Positions 10,201 through 18,663 of a stretch of DNA of 64,000 nt are shown one piece after another. Source of the stretch: JAVJSF01 sp040219555 (GTDB lineage Bacteria > Actinomycetota > Thermoleophilia > Miltoncostaeales > Miltoncostaeaceae); assembly GCA_040219555.1 (NCBI GenBank), contig JAVJSF010000013.1, positions 62,001-126,000 of the forward strand, written 5' to 3'. Under the pieces are notes generated by a model that did not search any database, was not told the DNA's origin, and saw only the letters and a program-made list of their open reading frames with translations. The translations under genes and the position numbers were made by a program. Position 1 is the first letter of the stretch. Each line of letters begins with the position of its first letter.

Positions 10201-10445
10201 TCGACGATGGCGGCCGCGATGCGGTTCGCCAGCGCCACCTGCCGCGCGACGGCCGCGGTGTCGGTGCCGCCACTCGCGCGCAGCGCCGCGCGGGCGATGG
10301 CGTGCAGATGGCGGGCCAGGGTCTCGTGGGCGTCGCCGGGGTCCAGCCGCTCGGTGCGCACCCGCGCCGCGTCCAGGGCCATGAGCTCGCGGGCGAGGTC
10401 CGCGGTGACAAGGCGCTGGTGGAGGCCGGGGCGCGGCGGGGGCAC
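7299..10445 (-). CDS. PLD-nuclease / DEAD-box helicase / DUF3427 protein
   Basis: This 1048-residue protein combines three parts. Residues about 130-290 are a phospholipase-D-like nuclease half with KLHAKAWLF and GSSNLSKTAL (one HKD-type motif, so an active site would need a dimer). Residues about 320-690 are a superfamily 2 helicase with Walker A ATGTGKT, motif II DEFHH, LTATPERMDG and QQLGRGLRR. The rest, to the C-terminus, matches the DUF3427 arrangement (KWLPDEDADILFVTLDK, YSPTTMYEDRAL, LFQWESQ). Such proteins are often accessory genes and some PLD-helicase fusions act in phage defence; the role here is inferred only from architecture. The GTG start follows TAGAGT by six bases. Confidence 0.9.
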   Translation of the reverse strand: MPPPRPGLHQRLVTADLARELMALDAARVRTERLDPGDAHETLARHLHAIARAALRASGGTDTAAVARQVALANRIAAAIVEETDCDGWVHGDPRELIEVLPAPPGDGPAGALPEPLPRPSVPLAQSALLMNARGQPNIGGEVERELASADRVDLLCAFVKWHGVRLIEDAVRTLLARTGTRMRLITSTYMGATEVRAIERLARLGVDVHLSFEDQATKLHAKAWLFHRDTGFSTAYVGSSNLSKTALVDGLEWNVRLSATEQPHLLDTFAGAFDEYWADPRFERYDPDDPEQEERLRRALGDQRSVERAPAQALPLAQIDVQPYPFQREILELLDTERRVHGRPHSLVVMATGTGKTIVSGLDYRRLRDAGTVGRLLFVAHREEILRQSLSTFRQIVGDPGFGELMVGGERPARGEHVFASIQSLARLDLERALAPDHFDMVIVDEFHHAGPETRTYARLLEHLRPRILLGLTATPERMDGGDVTRWFGGRIAVEMRLWEALEQGLVCPFHYFGVDDGTDLRGLRFRRGTGYDVDQLTNVFTGDDLRVRRILDEVRERVADVAAMRAVGFCVSIDHAEFMARRFIDGGIAAAAITSRTGPEERARLLQALRARTVNILFTVDLLNEGLDIPDIDTVLFLRPTESATIFLQQLGRGLRRTPDKPCLTVLDFIGHQSADFRLDLRFRALTGASRSGLAREVQGRFPHLPAGCHIRLDRQTQERVLEGVKRALRVNTKELTAELRRLGDVDLGTFLAETGLEPEDLYRGSGRTWTELRRAAGHERRAPADPKRDGALGKAIGRLLHIDDPERLEFLAGLLASPTVPVVPADPRGRRLLAMFHHALWGTSLSPVDDLEQGLRLLWSEPARRDELAALLPLLAARRHRVTEPLRALRPVPLQVHARYTRNEALAAFGMRQPASVREGVKWLPDEDADILFVTLDKTADHYSPTTMYEDRALTPDLFQWESQSTTSADSPTGRRYRDHVAGGSGVHLFVRRVKKEADGTTPPYLYAGPATYREHTGSRPMRILWELRHPLPADVFQQARVATG

Positions 10446-10451
10446 GCCGGC

Positions 10452-10457
10452 ACTCTA
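10452..10457 (-). promoter_or_regulatory. -10 element of the PLD-helicase gene, leaderless type
   Basis: On the minus strand TAGAGT precedes the GTG start by six bases, with no ribosome binding site between them. Confidence 0.5.
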
Positions 10458-10501
10458 TGGCGCACCCCGGACACGCGGGCGCGCAGGGCCTCCGCGGTGC
10501 C

Positions 10502-12001
10502 TCAGGCCGGCGCGAAGCGCACGGTGCGGGTGTCCACGTCGGCCTCCACCAGCACTGCGCGGACGCGCTCGCCCAGGGGCAGGCGCGACCCCTCCGGCCC
10601 GGCGATGCGCGCCGCCACCGCGGGGTCGTCCAGCATCAGCAGGCCGCGGTGCGGTGCGCCGGCATCGCGGGTGACCACCGTCCCCTCGATGGTCCCGCCC
10701 ACGTGAGGTGCCAGCACGGCGGCCTCCACCAGACTCGTGACCGCTCCCTCGTATGTGGATGCGCGCCGGCCCGATCGCGCCATGGTCTCGGGGAGGTCCG
10801 GCAGGCCCTCGCGCACCCACCCCGGGGCGGGCCGCCCCGCGCAGGCGGCCACGCAGGCTTCGAGCGCGAAGCGGTCCACCAGCCGGCGCAGCGGGGCGGT
10901 GACATGCGCGTACGGGCTCGCCAGGCCGGCGTGCAGCGCCAGGTCGCCATCGGGCGGATCGCCGTCGAAGGCCCGGTAGCCCGAGCCGCGCAGCAGTCGC
11001 TGACAGGCCGCGAGCATGGCGGCGTGAGCCGGGCGGGACGGGTTGAGACCGTGGACCATCACCGCGTGGGGCTCGCCCTCGGCCCACGGGACCCCGAGCG
11101 CCCGGGCGGTCCGGCGCAGGCGCGCCAGGTCCTCATCGGCCGGCGGGGGCAGCGTGCGCACCACGCCCACGCCCGCGTCGAGCATGATCCGCGCAGCCGC
11201 CATGCCGGTCAGCAGCGACACCTGGGCGTTCCAGCGCTCCACCGGCAGCATGCTGCGGAAGGCCAGCGACCAGCGCTCGCCCTCCACGCGGACCTCCTGC
11301 TCCGGGATGGGCAACGACACCCCGCCGCGGGCGGTCTCGGCCGCCACCAGCAGCGGGCCCAGCCGGGCGAGAGGTGCGAGCGCCGGCGGCGCCTCGCCGG
11401 CGTCCAGCAGGGCCTGGGCCCTCTCGTAGTCCAGCCGCAGAACGGTCCGCACCCGCGCGCGGCGGACGGCCGCCGTGCGCGTCAGGCCGTCCGGGCCGAC
11501 CTCGATCTCCCACAGCAGGGCCGGCCGCACCTGCCCGGGCAGCAGCGAGGCCGCGTCCTCGGAGAGGGCCGGCGGGTGAAGGGGCAGCGAGCGCTCGGGG
11601 CCGTACAGGGTCTCGCCGCGGGCGCGTGCCTCGCGGTCCACCGGGTCGCCCGGGTCCACGAAGGCGGCGACGTCGGCGATGGCGTAGTGCACGCGCACCC
11701 CGCCGTCGGGCAGATCGGCCAGGTGCATCGCCTGGTCCAGGTCCATCGAGCCGGGCGGATCGACCGTGACCATCTCCAGGTCGGTGCGCTCGGCGCGTGG
11801 CGTCGGATCGGTGGGGCCGCGGGCGGCAGCCCGGGTGGCGGCGGCGACCACCTCCGGGGGGAAGCCCTCGGGGAGATCGATCTCGGCCCCGATGCGCTCC
11901 ACCTGCGCCCGCAGGGGCGCCGCGGCGGCATGGGCGACGCGCAGGATGCGGCCCGGGGGCTCGGGCGGCGCGGTGGCGCCGGGCGGGACGGCCGTGCTCA
12001 C
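10502..12001 (-). CDS. RNB-domain ribonuclease (short RNase II/R family)
   Basis: The 499-residue protein has an RNB exoribonuclease domain, with the metal-binding acidic cluster DPPGSMDLDQAMHL near residue 81 and YAIADVAAFVDPGDPVDREARARG after it. HVTAPLRRLVDRF and the C-terminal segment complete the family pattern. It lacks the cold-shock and S1 domains of full-length RNase R, matching the short RNB proteins common in actinobacteria, so it is a 3'-5' RNA-degrading enzyme of uncertain substrate. The GTG start has TACGCT seven bases upstream and is probably leaderless. Confidence 0.93.
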   Translation of the reverse strand: MSTAVPPGATAPPEPPGRILRVAHAAAAPLRAQVERIGAEIDLPEGFPPEVVAAATRAAARGPTDPTPRAERTDLEMVTVDPPGSMDLDQAMHLADLPDGGVRVHYAIADVAAFVDPGDPVDREARARGETLYGPERSLPLHPPALSEDAASLLPGQVRPALLWEIEVGPDGLTRTAAVRRARVRTVLRLDYERAQALLDAGEAPPALAPLARLGPLLVAAETARGGVSLPIPEQEVRVEGERWSLAFRSMLPVERWNAQVSLLTGMAAARIMLDAGVGVVRTLPPPADEDLARLRRTARALGVPWAEGEPHAVMVHGLNPSRPAHAAMLAACQRLLRGSGYRAFDGDPPDGDLALHAGLASPYAHVTAPLRRLVDRFALEACVAACAGRPAPGWVREGLPDLPETMARSGRRASTYEGAVTSLVEAAVLAPHVGGTIEGTVVTRDAGAPHRGLLMLDDPAVAARIAGPEGSRLPLGERVRAVLVEADVDTRTVRFAPA

Positions 12002-12008
12002 GGCGGTG

Positions 12009-12014
12009 AGCGTA
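12009..12014 (-). promoter_or_regulatory. -10 element of the RNB ribonuclease gene, leaderless type
   Basis: TACGCT on the minus strand ends seven bases before the GTG start of the RNB gene. Confidence 0.5.
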
Positions 12015-12073
12015 CGCCGCCGGCGCGGCAGCGATCGGGTTGGTCGGCGCGGTCAGACCGCCCGCCCGGCTCC

Positions 12074-12550
12074 TCAGCCCTGGGGCATCTTCATCTGGCT
12101 CGGGCGCACGCCGTAGCGCGCGATCATCACGGCGGTCTCGACCGCCTCCGCCTTCAGCTCACCCTTGGAGCGGTCGGCCACGTGCCAGGCCTCGCCCTGC
12201 AGGTAGGCCAGCCGCTCGGGGGCGTCGCCTAGGCCGAGCGAGCGCTCCGCCTCGGCGCGCAGATAGGCCAGGATCTCGCGCGTCTCCTCGGGCCCCCACC
12301 TGGGCTGCTGGAACGGCCACTCCTTGTTGCGCAGGATGAACCACCACAACAGGCCCACCAGCGGGAACTTCAGGACGAAGACCGAGAAGATCACCCACAG
12401 CGTCTGCAGGTGCTGGTTGCCGGCCATCGTGGGCGTGAGCACCAGGAGGAAGCTGCCGAACAGTGCCACCGCGATGCAGCCCGCAAGGGTGCCGATCATC
12501 CGGCGACGGCGCACCCGGCCCTCGGGCGTGAAGAGGAACCGCTGCAGCAT
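12074..12550 (-). CDS. Two-TM membrane protein of unknown function
   Basis: The 158-residue protein begins MLQRFLFTPEG, has a basic RVRRRR stretch, then two hydrophobic segments (about 22-43 and 52-74), and a cytoplasmic C-terminal half rich in Glu, Ala and Arg. I do not recognise the family. The ATG at 12550 has GGAG a few bases upstream; the open frame continues far upstream but there it overlaps thrS and is a shadow. The gene diverges from thrS with 70 bases between the two starts. Confidence 0.8.
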   Translation of the reverse strand: MLQRFLFTPEGRVRRRRMIGTLAGCIAVALFGSFLLVLTPTMAGNQHLQTLWVIFSVFVLKFPLVGLLWWFILRNKEWPFQQPRWGPEETREILAYLRAEAERSLGLGDAPERLAYLQGEAWHVADRSKGELKAEAVETAVMIARYGVRPSQMKMPQG

Positions 12551-12606
12551 CACGCTCCATCGTCCCGGATCGCCATTCCCCGGGCAACCCCCCCGGGGGT
12601 ACGGGG

Positions 12607-12612
12607 TACACT
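12607..12612 (+). promoter_or_regulatory. -10 element of thrS, leaderless type
   Basis: TACACT ends eight bases before the thrS ATG. The short gap leaves no room for a T-box leader. Confidence 0.5.
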
Positions 12613-12620
12613 CGCCCGCG

Positions 12621-14525
12621 ATGATCACGGTGCACCTTCCCGACGGAACCCCGCTCGAGCTGCCCGACGGGGCCACCGGGCACGATGCCGCGGCCGCCAT
12701 CGGCCCGGGGCTGGCCCGCGCCGCCCTCGCGGTGAGGGTGGGCGATGAGATGCGCGACCTCGCGCGACCCCTGGCCGACGGCGAGTCGATCTCCATCGTC
12801 ACGCCCAAGAGTGGCGACGACTACCTCTATGTGATGCGCCACTCGGCGGCCCACGCGCTGGCCGAGGCCGTCCAGTCGGTGGTCCCGGGCGCCAAGTTCG
12901 GCTTCGGCCCGCCCATCGCGGACGGCTTCTACTACGACTTCGACCTCCCGCGGCCGCTGACCGAGGACGACTTCCCGGCCATCGAGGCCGAGATGCGCCG
13001 GATCGTGAAGGGGAAGGCCACCTTCGAGCGCACGGTGATGTCCATCGCCGAGGCCGAGGAGTTCTTCTCGCGCCGGGAGGATCCCTACAAGGTCGACCAG
13101 GTGCAGGAACTGGCCCGCCTGGGCGAGACCGAGGTGTCGATCTACCGCCAGAACGACTTCATCGACCTCTGCCGCGGCCCCCACCTCCCGCACACCGGCA
13201 AGATCGGCGCGGTGAAGGTGATGTCGCTGGCCGGCGCCTACTGGCGCGGCAGCGAGAAGAACCCCCAGCTCACCCGCGTGTACGCCACGGCGTTCCCCAC
13301 CTCGGCGGAGCTGGAGGCCCACCTCGAGCGGCTCGAGCAGGCGCGCGCCCGCGACCACCGCCGGGTGGGGCGCGATCTGGACCTGTTCCACTTCGACGAC
13401 GCCGGCCCCGGCTTCCCGTTCTTCCTGCCGCGCGGGATGGTCGTGGTGAACGGCATCAAGAGCGCGGTGCGCACCGAGCTCGATCGCATGGAGTACGACG
13501 AGGTCCAGACGCCGGTGTTGCTGTCCGACCAGTTGTGGCGCGACAGCGGGCACTACGAGCACTACAAGGACAACATGTACTTCACGGAGGTCGACGGGCA
13601 GGGCTTCGCGGTGAAGCCCATGAACTGCCCCGGGGCCTGCCTGATCTACCGCAGCCGCCGCCACAGCTACCGCGAGCTGCCGCTGCGCCTGGCCGAGTTC
13701 GGCCACGTCCACCGCCATGAGCTGTCGGGCGCCCTGCACGGCCTCTTCCGGGTGCGCGCCTTCACCCAGGACGACGCCCACGTGTTCTGCCGGATGGACC
13801 AGGTGCAGGACGAGGTGCGCGGCGTTCTGGAGATGGTGGAGCGCTTCTACGCGCGGTTCGGCTTCGCCGACGTGCGCCTGTTCCTGTCGACCAGGCCCGA
13901 GAAGGCCGCCGGCGCGCCGGAGATGTGGGAGGGGGCCGAGGAGGCGCTGCGCAACGCCCTGGGCGACCGCGACTACGGCATCAAGGAGGGCGACGGCGCC
14001 TTCTACGGGCCGAAGATCGACTTCCAGGTCACCGACACCATGGGCCGCTCCTGGCAGCTCGGCACCTGCCAGCTCGACTTCTACATGCCGGAGCGATTCG
14101 ACCTCTGGTACACGAACGCGGACGACCAGGAGGAGCGCCCGGTGATGATCCACCGGGCCATCACCGGGTCCATCGAGCGCTTCCTCGGCATCCTGATCGA
14201 GGACAGCGGCGGGGACTTCCCCTTCTGGCTGGCCCCCGAGCAGGTCCGGATCCTCCCCATCAGCGACCGCCACCATGGGTACGCCGCCACGGTGCGCGCT
14301 GCGCTGCGCAGCGCCGGCCTGCGCGCCGAGGTGGACGGGCGTTCCGAGTCGGTGGGGAAGCGCATCCGCGAGGGTGAGCTGGGGAAGGTGCCCTACCTGC
14401 TGGTGGCAGGCGACCGCGAGGCCGAGGCCGGCTCCGTGGCGGTGCGGGCGCGCCACGGGGGAGACGAGGGCGTGGTGCGGCTGGACGACCTGGTGGTCCG
14501 CCTGCGCGCCGAGGCGGCGGGGTAG
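12621..14525 (+). CDS. thrS: Threonyl-tRNA synthetase
   Basis: The 634-residue protein has the full bacterial architecture: an N-terminal TGS domain (MITVHLPDGTPLELPDGAT), the editing domain with its HSAAH motif, the class II catalytic core with the zinc-site motif MNCPGACL, motif 2 (GLFRVRAFTQDDAH), motif 3 (HRAITGSIERFLGILIE), and the anticodon-binding domain. The ATG at 12621 starts the TGS domain and follows a TACACT -10 element; the longer frame upstream is not conserved in character. A small membrane protein gene follows after two bases. Confidence 0.97.
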   Translation: MITVHLPDGTPLELPDGATGHDAAAAIGPGLARAALAVRVGDEMRDLARPLADGESISIVTPKSGDDYLYVMRHSAAHALAEAVQSVVPGAKFGFGPPIADGFYYDFDLPRPLTEDDFPAIEAEMRRIVKGKATFERTVMSIAEAEEFFSRREDPYKVDQVQELARLGETEVSIYRQNDFIDLCRGPHLPHTGKIGAVKVMSLAGAYWRGSEKNPQLTRVYATAFPTSAELEAHLERLEQARARDHRRVGRDLDLFHFDDAGPGFPFFLPRGMVVVNGIKSAVRTELDRMEYDEVQTPVLLSDQLWRDSGHYEHYKDNMYFTEVDGQGFAVKPMNCPGACLIYRSRRHSYRELPLRLAEFGHVHRHELSGALHGLFRVRAFTQDDAHVFCRMDQVQDEVRGVLEMVERFYARFGFADVRLFLSTRPEKAAGAPEMWEGAEEALRNALGDRDYGIKEGDGAFYGPKIDFQVTDTMGRSWQLGTCQLDFYMPERFDLWYTNADDQEERPVMIHRAITGSIERFLGILIEDSGGDFPFWLAPEQVRILPISDRHHGYAATVRAALRSAGLRAEVDGRSESVGKRIREGELGKVPYLLVAGDREAEAGSVAVRARHGGDEGVVRLDDLVVRLRAEAAG

Positions 14526-14527
14526 CG

Positions 14528-14896
14528 GTGCGCGTCAACTGGATCGGTGTCCGCAACGCCGCGATCATCGCCGGCCTGGCCGGGCTGGTGTTCGTCTCCC
14601 AAGAGGGCTTCGGCGACGCGGCCGGGTCGATCAACCTCATCCTCTCGCTCCTGTTCGTGGCGGCGATCATCTTCTTCGCCTACACCTACTTCCGCCAGAA
14701 CACGCTGGCCTGGCTGGTGCTCAAGCCGTGGCAGAGGATCGTCATCGTGCTGTGCGGTGTCGGCATCGTGGCGCTGCTGCTGGTGGGCTTCCCGTTGCTG
14801 GGTGACCGGCTCACCCCACTCGGGGTCCTGGCGCTCGTCGCTGTCCTGGTGCTGATCATCGTCTGGGTCGTGCGCGAGAGCCGCCGCTTCCGCTGA
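14528..14896 (+). CDS. Small polytopic membrane protein (about four TM segments)
   Basis: The 122-residue product is almost entirely membrane: hydrophobic segments near residues 9-25, 34-53, 70-92 and 95-115, with a basic C-terminus (RESRRFR). It has no motif I can assign. It begins with GTG two bases after the thrS stop, so it is cotranscribed and probably translationally coupled with thrS, though a functional link is not evident. Confidence 0.8.
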   Translation: MRVNWIGVRNAAIIAGLAGLVFVSQEGFGDAAGSINLILSLLFVAAIIFFAYTYFRQNTLAWLVLKPWQRIVIVLCGVGIVALLLVGFPLLGDRLTPLGVLALVAVLVLIIVWVVRESRRFR

Positions 14897-15008
14897 TCGG
14901 CTGGCCGCGATGGTGAGGGTTCTCCATACGGCGTTATGCTCGGCGGATCGGCGCCGATGAGATGACGCTGGCGCGTCTGCGCTCAGCGGTACATCGGGAG
15001 CGTGGCGC

Positions 15009-16685
15009 GTGGGCGCAGAGGGATCACAGACCGCAGGCGGTGGCCGCCCCGACGGCGGTGGCCTCGCGGGTTTGGGACTGGACGCGCTCGCCCGGCACGC
15101 GGTGGGCGTGATGCGCGCGGCCGGCGCCGAGATGGCGGCGCTGGTGCGCTTCGACGGTGACGCCCTGGTGGATGTGGAGCGTGGCCAGGGCGCGCCCGTC
15201 TGTGGCGACGAGTCGCGCTCGCGCGAGTGCATGGACGTGATCGAGGCGGTGCGGGCCGGGGCGCCCGCGGCCCGCTCGGGCCACGCCGTGGCCAGGCGGG
15301 TCCTGCGCGACGGGAGTCCGTGGGGTGCGGTGGCGGGCGCGGTGCCCGCCGGCCGGCCGGCGGCTCTGGGTGCGCTCGAGGCGGTGCAGACGGAGCTGGC
15401 CGGTCTGGTGGAGGCGCACCTGCAGGTGGAGCACGCGCGCAACGTCGCGGAGCGACGCTCGCACATGATCCTCGACTCGATCGCGGACGGGGTCTACGGC
15501 GTCGACCTCGACGGGCGCGCGACCTTCATCAACCCCGCCGGCGCCGCGATGCTCGGCCGCGGACGGGAGCGGTTCATCGGCCGTCACACCCACCCGCTCG
15601 TGCACCACAGCCACGCCGACGGCACGCCGTACCCGGCGAGCGAGTGCATGATGATGGCCGCCGTGCGCGCCGGCGTGGAGAGCTACCGCGAGGACGAGGT
15701 GTTCTGGCGCCCGGACGGCACCTGCTTCCCGGTGGCCTACACCACCACGCCGCTGCGCGACGGCGCCGCGCTGGTGGGCGCCGTGGTGACGTTCCGCGAC
15801 ATCACCGAGCGCCGCCGCACCGATCGTCGCCTGCGGGCCAGCGAGGAGCGTTTCCGCACCCTCACCCGCCACGCGCCGGTGGGCATCTTCCAGGCCGACG
15901 TCCACGGCGGGTTCACCTTCGTGAGTGAGCGGTGGTGCGCCATCACCGGCCGGCCCGCTGAGCTTGCGCTGGGCGACGGGTGGCTGGACGCGGTGCACCC
16001 CGACGACGTGGATGAGGTGGCGTCGGCCTGGCGCGCGGCCGTCGCGGACGAGCGTCCGCTGGCCGCGGAACACCGCTATCGCGGCGAGGAGGATCCGCCC
16101 GTATGGGTGCTGTTCGACGCCGTGCCCCTGCGTGGGGACGAGGGCGGCCTGACCGGATTCATCGGCACCATCACCGACATCAGCTCGCGCCGGGACGCGG
16201 AGCGCCAGGCGCGCACCGACGTCCTGACCGGTCTGGCCAACCGGCGGGCCTTCATCGAGGCCCTGGGGGCCGAGATCGGGCGGGCGACCCGCCTCGAGGA
16301 GCCGCTGGCGCTGGTGATGCTCGACCTCGACCGCTTCAAGGACGTGAACGACACCCACGGCCACGTGGTGGGCGACCGGGTGCTCACCGAGACCGCGGAC
16401 CGCCTGCGCGGGGTGGCACGCGAGCACGACACGCTGGCGCGGATCGGGGGCGAGGAGTTCGCCTGGCTGCTGCCCGACACCGGGCCCGACGGGGCGCTGG
16501 CGGCCGCCGAGCGCGCGCGGTTGGCCGTCCGGGGGGAGCCCTACGAGGTGGCCGGGCTCCTGACGATCTCGGCCGGCGTGGCCGCAGGCATGGGGGAGGC
16601 GCTGGCGGGAGAGGAGTTGATGGCCCGCGCCGACGAGGCGCTCTACCGGGCAAAGCGCGGGGGACGCGACGCGGTGGCCGGCTGA
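15009..16685 (+). CDS. PAS-domain diguanylate cyclase (GGEEF)
   Basis: The 558-residue protein has an N-terminal GAF-like region (about 20-145), two PAS/PAC domains (about 150-270 and 275-395; ILDSIADGVYGVDLDGRATFINPAG, then FRTLTRHAPVGIFQADV), and a C-terminal GGEEF domain with DVLTGLANRRAFIE, LDLDRFKDVNDTHGH and the intact active-site motif GGEEF. It should make cyclic di-GMP in response to a cytoplasmic signal; no membrane segment is seen. No inhibitory RxxD was found immediately before GGEEF. There is no EAL domain. Confidence 0.95.
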   Translation: MGAEGSQTAGGGRPDGGGLAGLGLDALARHAVGVMRAAGAEMAALVRFDGDALVDVERGQGAPVCGDESRSRECMDVIEAVRAGAPAARSGHAVARRVLRDGSPWGAVAGAVPAGRPAALGALEAVQTELAGLVEAHLQVEHARNVAERRSHMILDSIADGVYGVDLDGRATFINPAGAAMLGRGRERFIGRHTHPLVHHSHADGTPYPASECMMMAAVRAGVESYREDEVFWRPDGTCFPVAYTTTPLRDGAALVGAVVTFRDITERRRTDRRLRASEERFRTLTRHAPVGIFQADVHGGFTFVSERWCAITGRPAELALGDGWLDAVHPDDVDEVASAWRAAVADERPLAAEHRYRGEEDPPVWVLFDAVPLRGDEGGLTGFIGTITDISSRRDAERQARTDVLTGLANRRAFIEALGAEIGRATRLEEPLALVMLDLDRFKDVNDTHGHVVGDRVLTETADRLRGVAREHDTLARIGGEEFAWLLPDTGPDGALAAAERARLAVRGEPYEVAGLLTISAGVAAGMGEALAGEELMARADEALYRAKRGGRDAVAG

Positions 16686-16810
16686 CCGGACCGGCTGGGC
16701 GGAGCCGGTCCCCGCTCGCCATCATGTGGCGCCGCCGGAGTTGGTGCCGATTGACACGCGCCGGGACCGGTGGGAGGCTTACACGGTAAACCGCCGCCCA
16801 GGAGCGCCCC

Positions 16811-17836
16811 ATGTCCGACGCACCGCCCGCCGCCGCGGAGATCCCCGACATCCCGGTCCTGCAGGCGCTGGGCGACCGGCGCAGCATCCGCTACTTCGAC
16901 GCCTCGCGCACCGTCGAGCGCTGGAAGATCGAGACGATGCTGCAGGCGGCCCGCTTCTCGTCGTGTCAGGGCAACATCAACTGCACCGAGGCCATCGTCG
17001 TCACCAAGGACTCGGAGCTCTGGGACGACGTCGAGGAGTGCGTCTCGGGCTTCAACGTCCAGATCATCAACCAGGCCTCGCACCTGATCCTCTGGCTCAC
17101 GAACCTGAACGCGTGGTACGGACGGGCCGTGGACGGCATCTCGACGGTCTCGATCTCGGGCGCGACCACCAAGTACCACGGGTGGAACTACGAGTTCTCG
17201 ATGACCCAGACCATCCCGCGCCTCATGAGCTTCCCGACCGAGCGCACGGAGAACCTGCTGCGCTTCGAGACCGGTCAGGCCGTGGCCAACGCGATGTCCG
17301 CCGGCGTCGGCGTGGGCGTGGGCAACATCCTGATCGCCTTCGGCCGCAAGCCCGGCGGCATCGAGAAGGCCTTCGGCCTGCCGCCGCACTACCGGTTCAC
17401 CTGGGGCCACGCGGTGGGATACCCGCTGGAGAACCCGAACGCCGGCGGTCAGCGCCCGCGGCTGAAGTTCGCGAAGCTCTTCCATGACAACGAGTTCGGC
17501 GTGCCGTTCGAGAGCGACCCCGACACCGCCGCGATGCTCCGCCAGAAGGGCCTCATCCAGGAGCAGGCGCCGCTGCCCGGCCGCATCGAGGAGGTGCAGC
17601 GCATCGCCGTCGAGCACGGGCGCGACCCGGGGATGCTGTTCTTCCCCAAGCGCGAGATCGAGCGCCTGATGGCCGACGACGACTGGGACTTCGAAGAGAA
17701 CTGGATCAACTACGCCAAGGAGGTCATCGCCACCCAGGACCTCCCGGACTACCCGGATGAGATGCGCGAGACCTTCACGCGCCTGATGGCCGAGCACGGC
17801 ATCGACGCCGGCAAGTTCCTGCCGGCCGAGGACTAG
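16811..17836 (+). CDS. Nitroreductase-family flavoprotein
   Basis: The 341-residue protein has a nitroreductase-type FMN-binding N-terminus (LGDRRSIRYFDASRTVERWKIETML, then ARFSSCQGNINC) and a middle section with GQAVANAMSAGVGVGVGN. It is longer than typical 200-residue nitroreductases, with about 100 extra C-terminal residues. The ATG has a CCAGGAGCGCCCC ribosome binding site. It is the first gene of a tightly packed operon with a CoA hydratase and a CoA ligase, so it may reduce a CoA-linked or aromatic substrate; that is inference. Confidence 0.85.
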   Translation: MSDAPPAAAEIPDIPVLQALGDRRSIRYFDASRTVERWKIETMLQAARFSSCQGNINCTEAIVVTKDSELWDDVEECVSGFNVQIINQASHLILWLTNLNAWYGRAVDGISTVSISGATTKYHGWNYEFSMTQTIPRLMSFPTERTENLLRFETGQAVANAMSAGVGVGVGNILIAFGRKPGGIEKAFGLPPHYRFTWGHAVGYPLENPNAGGQRPRLKFAKLFHDNEFGVPFESDPDTAAMLRQKGLIQEQAPLPGRIEEVQRIAVEHGRDPGMLFFPKREIERLMADDDWDFEENWINYAKEVIATQDLPDYPDEMRETFTRLMAEHGIDAGKFLPAED

Positions 17837-17847
17837 AGGGGGCCGGC

Positions 17848-18663
17848 GTGGGCTACGAGGACATCCTGGTGGAGACCGCCGGCGGGCGCTGCACCATCAC
17901 CATCAACCGCCCGGACCGGCTCAACGCCTTCCGCGGGCAGACGATGGTCGAGCTGTGCGAGGCCTTCGAGGCGGCCGCGGACGACGAGTCGGTGGGGGTG
18001 ATCGTCTTCACCGGCGCCGGCGAGCGCGCCTTCTGCGTGGGCGGCGACGTGCTGGAGCCCACCCGCACCATGCGCGAGAAGCGCGCCGGGCACATCATCG
18101 GCCCGCGCCTGGCCGCGGCGATGCGCAACAACGGCAAGCCGATCATCTGCCGGGTGCGCGGCTACTGCATCGGCGGCGGCAACGAGCTGAACATGATCTC
18201 GGACCTCACCATCACCGACAGCACGGGCCGCTTCGGCCAGGCGGGGCCCAAGATCGGCTCGGCCCCGCTGTGGTGGGGCTGCCAGTACATCCCGGCGGTC
18301 GTGGGGGAGAAGAAGGCGCGCGAGGTGCTGTTTCTCACCCGTCAGTACAGCGCCGAGGAGGCGCTGGAGATGGGGCTGGTGAACCGGGTGGTGGCGCCCG
18401 AGGACCTCGATGCCGAGGTGGACGCCTGGTGCACCGACATCCTGCGCCGGTCGCCCCAGGGGCTTCGGCTGGCGAAGATCGCCCTCAACGCCGCGACCGA
18501 GCACCTGCACGGGTCGGTGAACCACGGCATGGAGTTGATGGCGCTGAACCACGTGTTCGGCGACGAGCCCAAGGAGGGCATCCGTGCCTTCCAGGAGAAG
18601 CGGGCCATCGACTGGCGGCCGTTCCGGGCCGGCCAGGGCCCCGAGCCGGAGGAGCGGCGTTGA
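17848..18663 (+). CDS. Enoyl-CoA hydratase/isomerase family protein, BadI/MenB-like
   Basis: The 271-residue crotonase-fold protein carries the two oxyanion-hole segments, GERAFCVGGD and GYCIGGGNELN, and the segment FGQAGPKIGS followed by VVGEKKAREVLFL, which is typical of MenB and of BadI (2-ketocyclohexanecarboxyl-CoA hydrolase) rather than generic hydratases. A ring-opening or ring-closing reaction on a CoA thioester is therefore possible. The gene starts with GTG 12 bases after the nitroreductase stop, and its stop overlaps the ligase start. Confidence 0.9.
   Translation: MGYEDILVETAGGRCTITINRPDRLNAFRGQTMVELCEAFEAAADDESVGVIVFTGAGERAFCVGGDVLEPTRTMREKRAGHIIGPRLAAAMRNNGKPIICRVRGYCIGGGNELNMISDLTITDSTGRFGQAGPKIGSAPLWWGCQYIPAVVGEKKAREVLFLTRQYSAEEALEMGLVNRVVAPEDLDAEVDAWCTDILRRSPQGLRLAKIALNAATEHLHGSVNHGMELMALNHVFGDEPKEGIRAFQEKRAIDWRPFRAGQGPEPEERR

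Noticed and set aside
6435..10706. Very long open frames on the plus strand (for example 6435-8627 and 8715-10706)
   Set aside because: They are antisense to well-supported minus-strand genes and have low-complexity Arg/Gly/Gln/Val composition, typical of GC-rich shadow frames.
12551..12620. T-box or other riboswitch upstream of thrS
   Set aside because: Only 70 bases separate the divergent starts, and a -10 element lies eight bases before thrS, leaving no leader.
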